Of a DNA stretch of 64,000 nucleotides, positions 27,761 to 36,119 are shown piece after piece; position 1 is the stretch's first letter; each line of letters begins with the position of its first letter. Made by a program: the position numbers and the translations under genes. The DNA lies in contig CAVRUJ010000001.1 of the NCBI GenBank assembly GCA_963724385.1, positions 2,108,001 through 2,172,000 on the forward strand, in the 5' to 3' direction. The stretch comes from DASXQK01 sp963724385 (GTDB lineage: Bacteria > Pseudomonadota > Alphaproteobacteria > Dongiales > Dongiaceae). Under the pieces are notes generated by a model, which was not told where the DNA came from, made no database searches, and was given only the letters and a program-made list of their open reading frames with translations.

Positions 27761-27823
27761 GTTTATCCTAGATAACGGGTATATCTCAATCCAAGACCGT
27801 TAAATATCTTGAGCAGGATAAAC
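27761..27823. promoter_or_regulatory. Candidate operator, widely spaced inverted repeat
   Basis: GTTTATCC at 27761-27768 is mirrored by GGATAAAC at 27816-27823, in the gap between the divergent aminotransferase and regulator genes. Between them lie two related ATATCTC/ATATCTT words. The right arm overlaps the ribosome-binding region of the regulator gene, so binding could also repress the regulator itself. Confidence 0.5.
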
Positions 27824-27827
27824 GGCC

Positions 27828-28382
27828 ATGCGCGAGGATATGGACATCGGCGCCAGGCTTCGGGCGCTGCGCCTTATGCACGGTCTTTCCCAGCGGGAGC
27901 TTGCCAAACGGGCAGGGGTTTCCAATGCCATCATCTCGCTCATCGAGCAGAACCGGAGCAGCCCTTCGGTGGGCTCGCTGAAAAAGGTTTTGGATGGGCT
28001 GCCTGTCTCGCTGGCCGATTTCTTCGCCATGGAGCTGGCGCCAAGCCGGCAGACCTTCTTCGCCGCATCCGAACTTGCAGAGATTGCCGGCGGTGGAATC
28101 TCCTACCGGCAAGTTGGCCGCGATCTCGCCGGCCGGGCGCTCCAGATCCTGCATGAGCGCTACCAGCCCGGCGCCGATACAGGCGAAACCATGCTGCGCC
28201 ACGCGGCCGAGGAAGGTGCGGTCGTCGTCCGCGGCCAGATCGAGGTCACCGTGGGCGACCAGCGGCGCCTGCTGGGCCCCGGCGATGCCTACTATTTCGA
28301 CAGCCGCCTGCCGCATCGCTTCCGCAACATCGGCGAGGAGATCTGCGAGATCGTTTCCGCCTGCACGCCGCCGAGTTTCTAA
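27828..28382 (+). CDS. XRE-cupin transcriptional regulator, PuuR-like
   Basis: This 184-residue regulator joins an N-terminal XRE-type helix-turn-helix (about 7-62, with LSQRELAKRAGVSNAIISLIEQ) to a C-terminal cupin domain (about 110-180, ending GDAYYFDSRLPHRFRNIGEE). This architecture is that of PuuR, which represses putrescine catabolism in E. coli. It diverges from the omega-aminotransferase gene and very likely controls it and perhaps the rest of the island. ATG 27828 has an AGGA 9 nt upstream; another in-frame ATG is at 27840. The effector is unknown. Confidence 0.9.
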   Translation: MREDMDIGARLRALRLMHGLSQRELAKRAGVSNAIISLIEQNRSSPSVGSLKKVLDGLPVSLADFFAMELAPSRQTFFAASELAEIAGGGISYRQVGRDLAGRALQILHERYQPGADTGETMLRHAAEEGAVVVRGQIEVTVGDQRRLLGPGDAYYFDSRLPHRFRNIGEEICEIVSACTPPSF

Positions 28383-28411
28383 ACGCGAATCGCTCGACCC
28401 CCGGCGCCTGT

Positions 28412-28432
28412 AACTGGGTTCAGAGTTGAACC
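28412..28432. repeat. Left arm of a 21-nt inverted repeat
   Basis: This arm matches the reverse complement of 29456-29476 at 17 of 21 positions, with GGGTTCAGAGT shared exactly. It marks the left limit of the AT-richer small-membrane-protein patch, 30 nt after the regulator stop. Confidence 0.6.
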
Positions 28433-28515
28433 AACTGCTTCTGCCATACCAAGTTGATCAAGCGGATGATGAAGGGAGAAACGAAAGCCAGGAAAGCAAT
28501 AAATAATAGGAAGGA
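28420..28515 (-). pseudogene. Hydrophobic open frame without start, possible gene remnant
   Basis: Read on the minus strand, this frame gives a strongly hydrophobic stretch with FIAFLAFVSPFIIRLINLVW in it, ending KQLVQL and a TGA inside the left inverted-repeat arm. The frame stays open upstream to about 28577, but no ATG or well-placed GTG/TTG start is seen. It looks like the 3' end of a small membrane-protein gene like its neighbours. A chance hydrophobic frame in AT-rich DNA cannot be excluded. Confidence 0.3.
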
Positions 28516-28542
28516 TTTTTGGGGGAAATATCGGGAATTTCT

Positions 28543-28571
28543 TTCGGGACTGTCCCGCCATGGCAGGTAGG
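28543..28571. repeat. 29-nt repeat, copy A
   Basis: One of three 29-nt related copies (28543, 28891, 29392). It contains the perfect palindrome CGGGACTGTCCCG and ends with GGCAGGTAGG. It lies just past the stop of the 102-residue membrane-protein gene. Confidence 0.65.
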
Positions 28572-28572
28572 G

Positions 28573-28881
28573 TTAGAGCAGGGGCCCTGGCGACGACGCT
28601 AAAAAGAGAAGGACTACAAGGATGATGCACGGCCACGCCACTACTAGCGGCGTTATCCACAGCGCGGGCAAGACGGCTCTCCCAAATAGAGCTAGCAGCA
28701 CGCCATTAAGAACAATCCATATCGCGGGCGGCCAGAACACGACATTGAACCAAAGCGCGGGATCATCGACGGACCGTTGTTCGTAGAGCATCGGCAATGC
28801 GGCCGTGACGAGCCCGAGCAACACGGACAACGAGATCAGGAATTTCCGAACTCCTGGAGCTGGCGGGCTAAGACCGAACAT
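28573..28881 (-). CDS. Small hypothetical membrane protein (102 aa)
   Basis: A 102-residue protein not recognised as any named family. It has about three hydrophobic segments (14-33, 43-67, 72-96) with short polar loops and few charged residues. A good AAGGAAG ribosome-binding site stands 4 nt before the ATG, immediately after repeat copy B, which supports real translation. Codon use is less GC-rich than in the flanking genes. It is part of a row of minus-strand small membrane frames. Confidence 0.55.
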   Translation of the reverse strand: MFGLSPPAPGVRKFLISLSVLLGLVTAALPMLYEQRSVDDPALWFNVVFWPPAIWIVLNGVLLALFGRAVLPALWITPLVVAWPCIILVVLLFLASSPGPLL

Positions 28882-28890
28882 GCTTCTTCC

Positions 28891-28919
28891 TTCGGGATTG
28901 TCCCCTCACGGCAGGTAAG
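28891..28919. repeat. 29-nt repeat, copy B
   Basis: Second copy, matching copy A at 24 of 29 positions by eye (CGGGATTGTCCCC core, GGCAGGTAAG end). It sits between the interrupted gene and the 102-residue gene, ending against the latter's ribosome-binding site. Confidence 0.65.
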
Positions 28920-28927
28920 TTTGGAAA

Positions 28928-29134
28928 CTAGCGATGCAAAAGTCTGTCCCGCATGGCTATCCCAACAACTGCCATGACAATCACCACGCACAAGATGCTG
29001 ACGATTAGAGCCACGCTGATCCAGAAGCGGCGGCGATCTTTCTTAAATAGCTGAATTCCCCGCTACACCAGATAGATTGGCATGAGCACGATCACGATAA
29101 GCTTTAGCAATAGTAGAACCCTCAACGACCACAT
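28928..29134 (-). pseudogene. Small two-helix membrane protein interrupted by an in-frame TAG
   Basis: From the ATG at 29134 the frame reads MWSLRVLLLLKLIVIVLMPI and three more residues, then TAG (29063-29065). It continues in the same frame as RGIQLFKKDRRRFWISVALI and a second hydrophobic helix, ending MRDRLLHR and TAG at 28928-28930. Both halves are membrane-like and joined by a basic loop, as expected of one two-helix protein of about 68 residues. GAGGGGG lies 7 nt upstream of the ATG. A nonsense mutation, sequencing error or amber readthrough are all possible; two separate peptides are less likely because the second half lacks its own nearby start. Confidence 0.5.
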
Positions 29135-29179
29135 TTTTTGGCCCCCTCGTCTCCTTGTGTGGTCTTCATTTCTCGCCAC

Positions 29180-29344
29180 CTAATCGTGCAGATACCTTTC
29201 GAGCCGATACCAGCCGGTGAGGTCGCCGATGCAGGTCGCGATTAAAAGCAGGATGGTCATCCCAACCGGGATCCCAAGGATGATTATCAGGACAATCAAT
29301 ATGCCCTCCACCACATCGCCGATGAACCCAAGCAATTTCATCAT
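29180..29344 (-). CDS. Small hypothetical membrane protein (54 aa)
   Basis: A 54-residue frame beginning MMKLLGFIGDVVEGILIVLI, with one long or two short hydrophobic helices through about residue 40 and a polar tail ending LTGWYRLERYLHD. An AGAGGCGAG ribosome-binding site lies a few bases before the paired ATGs (29344 and 29341). Not a recognised family. It is first in the row of minus-strand membrane frames and is preferred over an overlapping 102-codon frame that is polar and lacks a good ribosome-binding site. Confidence 0.55.
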   Translation of the reverse strand: MMKLLGFIGDVVEGILIVLIIILGIPVGMTILLLIATCIGDLTGWYRLERYLHD

Positions 29345-29391
29345 CAATCTCGCCTCTTGGGTTGTGCGCGATCGTGGTCATACCACTTTCT

Positions 29392-29420
29392 AGCGGCACT
29401 ATCACCTTACGGCAGGCAGG
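29392..29420. repeat. 29-nt repeat, copy C (diverged)
   Basis: Third copy, more diverged in the palindrome half (CGGCACTATCACC) but with the same ACGGCAGGCAGG end and length. It is upstream of the 54-residue gene. Confidence 0.5.
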
Positions 29421-29455
29421 CGGCTCGGCTCTCACATATTTTTGAGGCCAATAGA

Positions 29456-29476
29456 AATTCCACTCTGAACCCAATT
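29456..29476. repeat. Right arm of a 21-nt inverted repeat
   Basis: Mirror of 28412-28432 (ACTCTGAACCC exact). The two arms enclose the whole 1.06-kb patch of small membrane frames. No transposase gene lies between them. Confidence 0.6.
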
Positions 29477-29611
29477 GGGGCGAACTGCCGGACCACCGCC
29501 GCCTGTGAGTTTTTCTCCAGGCTGCCGTGAAATCTGTGCTTTTGCCGGCCTTCGCGATTCGGAGTAGGTGATGCCGCTCATTGGATTCGGCAGCAAATGG
29601 GGGAACCGGTC

Positions 29612-30256
29612 ATGCTGACGCTCTATGGCAATCTCGAATCGGGCAACGTTTACAAGGTGCGCCTGATCCTGGCGCTGACCGGCACGCCCCATCGGCGGGT
29701 CGAGGTGAACCAAGTGCGCGGTGAGCCGCGCTCGGCAGCCTTCCGGGCGATCAACCCGATCGCCAAGGTGCCGGCGGTGCATTTTGACGACGGCCGAAAC
29801 CTCGCCGAATCCGGCGCCATCCTCTTCTGGTTCGCCCGGGGCACGAAATACTTCCCCGATGATCCCTGGGCCCAGGCCCAGATCCTTCAGTGGATGTTCT
29901 TCGAGCAATACAGCCACGAGCCCTACATCGCAGTGAACCGCTATCTGCTTCACTACGCGCCGCCAGGCGACCAGCGCCGGGCGCAGCTGGCGGTGAACGC
30001 GGAGAAGGGCACCTTCGCCCTTTCGGTGATGGAGCAGCATCTGGCCGGACAGGACTGGTTCGCGCCTTCCGGCTATTCCATCGCCGACATGGCGCTATAC
30101 GCCTATACCCACGTGGCGGACGAGGGCGGCTTCGATCTGGCGGCCTATCCCAAAATCCGTGCCTGGCTCGGTCGGGTCGCGGCGCAGCCGGGCCACATCA
30201 AGATGATGCAGGAAACGAGCGTCGAGCCGGCGGGCACGCTCACCCCGGCTAGTTGA
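29612..30256 (+). CDS. Glutathione S-transferase family protein
   Basis: This 214-residue protein has the GST thioredoxin-like N-domain (MLTLYGNLESGNVYKVRLIL, then NPIAKVPAVHFDDGRNLAESGAIL with the cis-Pro VP and the ES pair that contacts glutathione) and an all-helical C-domain with a GYSIADMALYAY N-capping motif. The start at 29612 has GGGGGAA 6 nt upstream and matches GST starts, so it is preferred over an ATG 5 codons earlier. It is convergent with rlmB, 9 nt apart. Substrate unknown. Confidence 0.92.
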   Translation: MLTLYGNLESGNVYKVRLILALTGTPHRRVEVNQVRGEPRSAAFRAINPIAKVPAVHFDDGRNLAESGAILFWFARGTKYFPDDPWAQAQILQWMFFEQYSHEPYIAVNRYLLHYAPPGDQRRAQLAVNAEKGTFALSVMEQHLAGQDWFAPSGYSIADMALYAYTHVADEGGFDLAAYPKIRAWLGRVAAQPGHIKMMQETSVEPAGTLTPAS

Positions 30257-30265
30257 AATCGCGGC

Positions 30266-31069
30266 TCACTTGGACGGCGTGCTCGAAGCCGCCGACGGCG
30301 TCGAGCGCGCCAGTTCGTAGAGGGCGACCGCCGCGGCATTGGAGACATTGAGCTGAGCGATCGGCCCCGAGGTGGGCAGGCGGACGAGCTGATCGCAATG
30401 CTCGCGGGTGAGCCGGCGCAAGCCCCCACCCTCGGCGCCGAGCACCAGCGCCACGCGGCCAGCGAGCTTTGCCTCGGCCAATGTGAGCTCCGCCTCGGCG
30501 GCGAGCCCGACGCACCAGAGGCCGGCCCGCTTCACGGCATCGATGGCACGGGCGAGGTTGACCACGCGGACCAGGGGCACATGATCGAGAGCGCCCGAGG
30601 CGGCCTTGGCGAGCGCCCCTGATTCCGGCGCGGCATGGCGTTCGGTCAGGATCACGGCCGCCGCGCCGAAGGCGCTGGCCGAGCGCAGGATGGCGCCGAC
30701 GTTCTGGGGATCTGTGACCTGATCCAGAAGCAGAAGGCGCTGCGGCCCTTCCGGAAGGTCTTCCAGAATCTCCTCCAAGGCGACGAAGGGAAGGGGCTCG
30801 ACCAGGGCGGCCAGGCCTTGATGCGCGGCGCCTGCCGGCAGCAGCGCCGCAAGGGCCGGCGCGTCCAGTCGCTCAGCCGGCCGGGCAAAGTCGTGCTCGG
30901 ACAAGGCCGCGGCTGTGCCAACCAGCCGCCGGACGCGCCTGTGGGGGTTGCCGACTGCGGCAGTTACCGCATGGTGACCATAAAGCCAGTAGCCGCCGCC
31001 GGGTGCCGGGACCGGCGCCGAAGGCTGAGCTCTCAAGGAAGTTTTGCGGAAATGCTTGCGGTTACCCAT
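30266..31069 (-). CDS. rlmB: 23S rRNA 2'-O-methyltransferase RlmB/TrmH family
   Basis: This 267-residue SpoU/TrmH methyltransferase probably methylates G2251 of 23S rRNA, as RlmB does. An N-terminal substrate-binding domain begins at YWLYGHHAV. The catalytic knot domain has LLLDQVTDPQNVGAILRSA, LVLGAEGGGLRRLT and the SAM-binding LNVSNAAAVALYE. The ATG at 31069 starts where homologues do; the frame is open through the upstream tRNA region. Other TrmH-type targets are possible. It diverges from the tRNA-Tyr gene. Confidence 0.9.
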   Translation of the reverse strand: MGNRKHFRKTSLRAQPSAPVPAPGGGYWLYGHHAVTAAVGNPHRRVRRLVGTAAALSEHDFARPAERLDAPALAALLPAGAAHQGLAALVEPLPFVALEEILEDLPEGPQRLLLLDQVTDPQNVGAILRSASAFGAAAVILTERHAAPESGALAKAASGALDHVPLVRVVNLARAIDAVKRAGLWCVGLAAEAELTLAEAKLAGRVALVLGAEGGGLRRLTREHCDQLVRLPTSGPIAQLNVSNAAAVALYELARSTPSAASSTPSK

Positions 31070-31175
31070 GTTCGTCCCTAATATGTTCACGACATCGGTG
31101 GTAGTGGCAAGCGCGCTCGACGCCGGCATAGCATGGCTGGGCTGGCGTCCGGTTGCGCGCATTTGTGTTTGGACG

Positions 31176-31203
31176 TTGACAGGCAACGGATAATCCAGAT
31201 AGT
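31176..31203 (+). promoter_or_regulatory. Putative promoter of the tRNA-tuf transcript
   Basis: A perfect TTGACA at 31176-31181 is followed after 16 nt by GATAGT (31198-31203, 4 of 6 to TATAAT), about 36 nt before tRNA-Tyr. It could drive tRNA-Tyr, tRNA-Gly and tuf. Confidence 0.5.
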
Positions 31204-31239
31204 TCGCGGGCTTCGCCGAACCTAGTGGGTCACGGTTCC

Positions 31240-31325
31240 GGAGGGGTGCCCGAGTGGCTAAAGGGGACGGGCTGTAAACCCGTTGGCTTCGGCCTACGAA
31301 GGTTCGAATCCTTCCCCCTCCACCA
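31240..31325 (+). tRNA. tRNA-Tyr (GUA)
   Basis: An 86-nt class II tRNA with acceptor GGAGGGG pairing to CCCCTCC, encoded ACCA, anticodon loop CTGTAAA (GUA), an extra arm of the long type (TGGCTTCGGCC region) and T arm GAAGGTTCGAATCCTTC. The long variable arm and GUA together identify tyrosine. Confidence 0.97.
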
Positions 31326-31402
31326 GCCGAAGGCGCGAGGGCGGTCACGAGCGAGACGAGTCGGGCGAAGGAATTGAGACTTGCGGGCATGAGGCGACGG
31401 GC

Positions 31403-31476
<74 letters not shown>

Positions 31477-31530
31477 AGCCGGGCGGCGGATCGGCGGCGA
31501 TAGGCGAACAGAAGTCGAGGATCGAGGGAC

Positions 31531-32721
<1,191 letters not shown>

Positions 32722-32789
32722 GCGCGGGCATCGAAGCGGGCATCGAATAGGCGTGGAGCACGAAGCCCGGCCCTGATGGGCGGGCGACT

Positions 32790-32866
32790 AGGAGTGTAGC
32801 TCAATTGGCTAGAGCACCGGTCTCCAAAACCGGGGGTTGGGGGTTCGAGTCCCTCCACTCCTGCCA
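32790..32866 (+). tRNA. tRNA-Trp (CCA)
   Basis: A 77-nt tRNA with acceptor AGGAGTG pairing to CACTCCT, then GCCA. The anticodon stem CCGGT/ACCGG encloses CTCCAAA (CCA). It is placed between tuf and secE, the common alphaproteobacterial order. Confidence 0.97.
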
Positions 32867-32905
32867 CGTTAGAGGACCAGGCGAGATCGAAGAGTTAGGA
32901 AGGTC

Positions 32906-33103
32906 ATGGCGAAGCTAAGTCCCGTCGAGTTCTTCCACCAGGTGCGCCAGGAGACCGCCAAGGTCACCTGGCCGTCGCGCAAGGAGACCACGGTCACCAC
33001 CGGCATGGTGTTCCTCATGGTGCTGGCCTGCGCGCTGTTCTTCATGGCGGTGGATGCGCTGCTTTCCGTCGGGGTTCGCGCGCTGATCGGGTTCGGAGGC
33101 TGA
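32906..33103 (+). CDS. secE: Preprotein translocase subunit SecE
   Basis: SecE clamps SecY in the inner-membrane translocon. The 65-residue protein is the short one-helix type: an amphipathic FFHQVRQETAKVTWPSRKET segment, with the conserved VTWPSRKE, then a single membrane span (about 33-55). It is 39 nt after tRNA-Trp and 5 nt before nusG, the universal secE-nusG pair. Confidence 0.96.
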   Translation: MAKLSPVEFFHQVRQETAKVTWPSRKETTVTTGMVFLMVLACALFFMAVDALLSVGVRALIGFGG

Positions 33104-33108
33104 TAGAA

Positions 33109-33639
33109 GTGACGCATCGTTGGTACGTCGTGCATGTCTACTCGGGCTTCGAGCGCAAGATCGCCCAGTCGATCCGCGAGCAGGCCGAGAGCCAGGGCAT
33201 GGCCGACAAGTTCACGGAAGTGCTGGTGCCAACCGAGGAGGTCGTGGAACTGCGCCGCGGCGCCAAGGTGAACGCGGAGCGCAAGTTCTTCCCCGGCTAC
33301 GTTCTGGTGAAGATGGAGATGACCGACGAGACCTGGCATCTGGTGATGAACACGCCGAAGGTGACGGGTTTCCTCGGCGGCAAGGGCCGTCCGACGCCGA
33401 TCACCGAGGCCGAGGCGATGCGCATCCAGCGCCAGGTCCAGGAAGGGATCGAGCGGCCGAAGCCGGCGATCATCTTCGAGATCGGCGAGCAGGTCCGGGT
33501 CTGCGACGGCCCCTTCACCTCCTTCAACGGTCTGGTGGAGGAAGTGGACGAGGAGAAGGGCCGGCTCAAGGTGGCGGTCTCGATCTTCGGACGCGCTACG
33601 CCGGTGGAGCTCGAGTACTCGCAGGTCGAGAAGGTCTGA
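33109..33639 (+). CDS. nusG: Transcription antitermination factor NusG
   Basis: NusG binds RNA polymerase and links transcription to Rho or to the ribosome. The 176-residue protein has the NGN domain (RWYVVHVYSGFERKIAQSI, then FFPGYVLVKM) and a C-terminal KOW domain (GEQVRVCDGPFTSFNGLVEEVD). The start codon is GTG at 33109. It follows secE after 5 nt. Confidence 0.96.
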   Translation: MTHRWYVVHVYSGFERKIAQSIREQAESQGMADKFTEVLVPTEEVVELRRGAKVNAERKFFPGYVLVKMEMTDETWHLVMNTPKVTGFLGGKGRPTPITEAEAMRIQRQVQEGIERPKPAIIFEIGEQVRVCDGPFTSFNGLVEEVDEEKGRLKVAVSIFGRATPVELEYSQVEKV

Positions 33640-33647
33640 GAGCGGGC

Positions 33648-33664
33648 GGCGGGACGGTCCCGCC
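33648..33664. promoter_or_regulatory. Hairpin in the nusG-rplK gap
   Basis: GGCGGGA and TCCCGCC form a 7-bp stem with a 3-nt loop in the 90-nt gap. No T-run follows, so it is more likely an mRNA leader structure than a terminator. Confidence 0.4.
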
Positions 33665-33729
33665 GCGTCGGAACTTGCGGGAGGCGCGCCATCGCCGCAC
33701 CGCGCAATCCCAGGAAAGGGGTTTGATCA

Positions 33730-34158
33730 ATGGCAAAGAAGATCGAAGGCTACATCAAACTGCAGATCCCGGCCGGCAAGGCCAATCCCTCGCCGCCGGT
33801 GGGGCCCGCGCTCGGTCAGCGCGGCCTCAACATCATGACCTTCTGCAAGGAGTTCAATGCGGCGACGCAGAACCTCGAACTGGGCATGCCGATCCCGGTG
33901 GTGATCACCTGCTTCTCCGACCGGTCGTTCACCTTCGTCACCAAGACGCCGCCGGCGAGCTATTTCCTGCTCAAGGCGGCCGGCATCGAGAAGGGGTCCC
34001 AGACCACGGGCCGCGGCTTCGTGGGCAAGGTGACCACGGCGCAGCTGCGCAAGATCGCCGAGCAGAAGATGGCCGATCTGAACGCCAACAGCATCGAAGC
34101 GGCGGTGCAGATGATCAAGGGTTCGGCCCGTTCGATGGGCCTTCAGGTGGTGGAGTAG
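33730..34158 (+). CDS. rplK: 50S ribosomal protein L11
   Basis: L11 forms the GTPase-associated centre with 23S rRNA. The 142-residue protein has the family start KKIEGYIKLQIPAGKANPSPPVGPALGQRG (read from residue 3) with the proline-rich hinge, and a C-terminal RNA-binding domain (KVTTAQLRKIAEQKM, then GSARSMGLQV). It lies 4 nt before rplA, the usual L11 operon. Confidence 0.97.
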   Translation: MAKKIEGYIKLQIPAGKANPSPPVGPALGQRGLNIMTFCKEFNAATQNLELGMPIPVVITCFSDRSFTFVTKTPPASYFLLKAAGIEKGSQTTGRGFVGKVTTAQLRKIAEQKMADLNANSIEAAVQMIKGSARSMGLQVVE

Positions 34159-34162
34159 GACG

Positions 34163-34855
34163 ATGGCACTGGGCAAGCGAGGCAAGAAGGCCCGCGAGGG
34201 CCTCGACCGGAACGCCTTCTATAAGGTCGACACGGCGGTGGACCTGATCAAGCGAGGCGCCACGGCGAAGTTCGACGAGACCGTGGAAGTGGCGATGAAT
34301 CTGGGCGTCGACCCGCGCCAGTCGGACCAGAACGTCCGCGGCGTGGTGCAGCTTCCCCACGGCACGGGCAAGAGCCTCCGGGTCGCCGTCTTCGCCAAGG
34401 GCGACAGGGCGAAACTGGCCAAGGAGGCTGGCGCCGACCTGGTGGGTGCTGAGGATCTGGCCGAGCAAGTGCAGGCGGGAAAGATCGACTTCGACAAGTG
34501 CATCGCCACGCCGGACATGATGGCCATCGTAGGACGCCTGGGCAAAGTGCTGGGCCCCCGCGGGCTGATGCCGAACCCGAAGCTCGGCACCGTGACCAAC
34601 GACGTGGCCCAGGCGATCAAGGCGACCAAGGGCGGGCAGGTCGAGTTCCGCGCCGAGAAGACGGGCCTGATCCATGCGGGCGTCGGCAAGGCGAGCTTCA
34701 GCAAGGAAGCCCTGATCGACAACGTGAAAGCGTTTGTCGGCGCGGTCGCCAGGGCGAAGCCCTCGGGCGCCAAGGGCAGCTACATAAAGAAGGTGAGCAT
34801 CAGCTCGACCATGGGGCCGGGCGTGAAGCTGGAGATCGCGAGCCTGCTGGGCTAG
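34163..34855 (+). CDS. rplA: 50S ribosomal protein L1
   Basis: L1 binds 23S rRNA at the E-site stalk and in many bacteria represses the rplKA mRNA. The 230-residue protein has the two-domain L1 pattern with DETVEVAMNLGVDPRQSDQ near the N-terminus, GPRGLMPNPKLGTV in domain II, and GQVEFRAEKTGLIHAGVGK. It follows rplK after 4 nt. Confidence 0.97.
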   Translation: MALGKRGKKAREGLDRNAFYKVDTAVDLIKRGATAKFDETVEVAMNLGVDPRQSDQNVRGVVQLPHGTGKSLRVAVFAKGDRAKLAKEAGADLVGAEDLAEQVQAGKIDFDKCIATPDMMAIVGRLGKVLGPRGLMPNPKLGTVTNDVAQAIKATKGGQVEFRAEKTGLIHAGVGKASFSKEALIDNVKAFVGAVARAKPSGAKGSYIKKVSISSTMGPGVKLEIASLLG

Positions 34856-35167
34856 GCGATCGCCGTACTGGAATTCCGACGCTTCGGCATATCGCCGGGG
34901 CGCCGGTGAAGCGGGGCGCGCCCGGTGGGCTCGCTCCGAACCTGTCCGAGACTGCGGGTGCCCGAAGGGACTTGTCCCCGAAGGCTTAATCGCGCGAAGC
35001 GCCCGCAATAGGCAGGAGGACAACCGTTCATCGGCCAATGCTCTGGCCGGCGGCGGCTTGAACTTCTGGGACAGGCGAACCGGATCGGCCGGGCCTGTCC
35101 TGGCTGATCCATGTGCAACGGGCCGGACGGGAATAGTCCCGGAAGGCCCAGGCATCGGAGACGATAA
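34856..35167 (+). promoter_or_regulatory. rplJ leader region (L10 leader candidate)
   Basis: A 312-nt gene-free stretch before rplJ. It contains several potential stems, including TCGGCCGGGCCTG/CAGG and CGGGAATAGTCCCG close to the rplJ start. In many bacteria L10(L12)4 binds such a leader to repress the operon. No clear promoter was seen. The regulatory role is inferred from position. Confidence 0.5.
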
Positions 35168-35680
35168 GTGGACCGATCGCAAAAGCAGAAGCTGGTCGAC
35201 TCCCTGCATGACGTCTTGGCCAAGACGGAGCTGGTCGTCGTGACCCAGCAGTCCGGCCTGACGGTCGCCGAAGTGACGACGCTTCGCCGGCAGATGCGGG
35301 AAGCCGGTGCCGGCTTCAAAGTGACTAAAAATCGGCTCGCTCGTCGCGCTCTCGAAGGCACGAAGTTCGCCAAGCTGGCGCCTCTCTTCAAAGGGCCCAC
35401 GGCGGTCGCCTATTCGACCGATCCAGTGGCCGCCGCGAAGGTGGCGATCAGTTATGCCAATGCGAACGAAAAGCTCACCATCGTCGGCGGGGCGATGGGC
35501 GACACGCTGCTCGACCCCAACGGGGTCAAGGCGCTCGCGACCCTGCCGTCGCTGAACGAGCTGAGAGCCAAGCTCATCGGCATGCTGCAGACCCCGGCGA
35601 CGCGCGTCGCGCAGGTTCTGCGGGCGCCGGCGGGCCAGCTCGCCCGTGTCTTCGGGGCCTATGCGAACAAGGCCGGTTGA
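35168..35680 (+). CDS. rplJ: 50S ribosomal protein L10
   Basis: L10 is the base of the L7/L12 stalk. The 170-residue protein has VDSLHDVLAKTELVVVTQQSGLTVAEVT, the RNA-binding FKVTKNRLARRALEGT, and a C-terminal helix for L7/L12 dimers (LRAPAGQLARVFGAYANK). The start is GTG at 35168. It is followed after 37 nt by rplL. Confidence 0.96.
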   Translation: MDRSQKQKLVDSLHDVLAKTELVVVTQQSGLTVAEVTTLRRQMREAGAGFKVTKNRLARRALEGTKFAKLAPLFKGPTAVAYSTDPVAAAKVAISYANANEKLTIVGGAMGDTLLDPNGVKALATLPSLNELRAKLIGMLQTPATRVAQVLRAPAGQLARVFGAYANKAG

Positions 35681-35717
35681 GGATCCCCAAAGTTCAAGCC
35701 GATAGGAGAAAATGACA

Positions 35718-36089
35718 ATGGCCGATCTACAGAAGTTGGTTGACGAGCTCTCCAAGCTGACTGTCATCGAGGCAGCGGAGCTCAGCAAGAAGCTCGAGGA
35801 AGCGTGGGGCGTCTCTGCCGCGGCCCCGGTGGCCGTCGCGGCTGTCGCCGCCGCTGCCGCCGCCCCCGCGGCCGAGCAAGAGGAGTTCGCCGTCATGCTC
35901 ATGGCTGCCGGCGAGAAGAAGATCAACGTGATCAAGGAAGTGCGCGCGGTGACCGGGCTTGGCCTGAAGGAGGCCAAGGATCTGGTCGAAGCCGCACCGA
36001 AGGCGGTCAAGGAAGGCGTCAACAAGACCGAAGCCGCCGAGATCAAGAAGAAGCTGGAAGACGCGGGCGCGAAGGTCGAGCTGAAGTAG
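35718..36089 (+). CDS. rplL: 50S ribosomal protein L7/L12
   Basis: L7/L12 is the mobile stalk protein that recruits translation GTPases. The 123-residue protein has an N-terminal dimerisation helix (MADLQKLVDELSKLTVIEAAEL), an Ala/Pro/Val hinge at about 38-55, and the C-terminal domain with KINVIKEVRAVTGLGLKEAKDLVE. ATG 35718 is preferred to 35712 because AGGAG is then 9 nt away and homologues start MADL. Confidence 0.97.
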   Translation: MADLQKLVDELSKLTVIEAAELSKKLEEAWGVSAAAPVAVAAVAAAAAAPAAEQEEFAVMLMAAGEKKINVIKEVRAVTGLGLKEAKDLVEAAPKAVKEGVNKTEAAEIKKKLEDAGAKVELK

Positions 36090-36119
36090 GCAAGACCGCC
36101 CGCACCACTGCCGGGACAA

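Noticed and set aside
29166..29474. A 102-codon minus-strand frame over the small-membrane locus
   Set aside because: It is polar, lacks a good ribosome-binding site and overlaps the better-supported 54-residue membrane frame in another phase.
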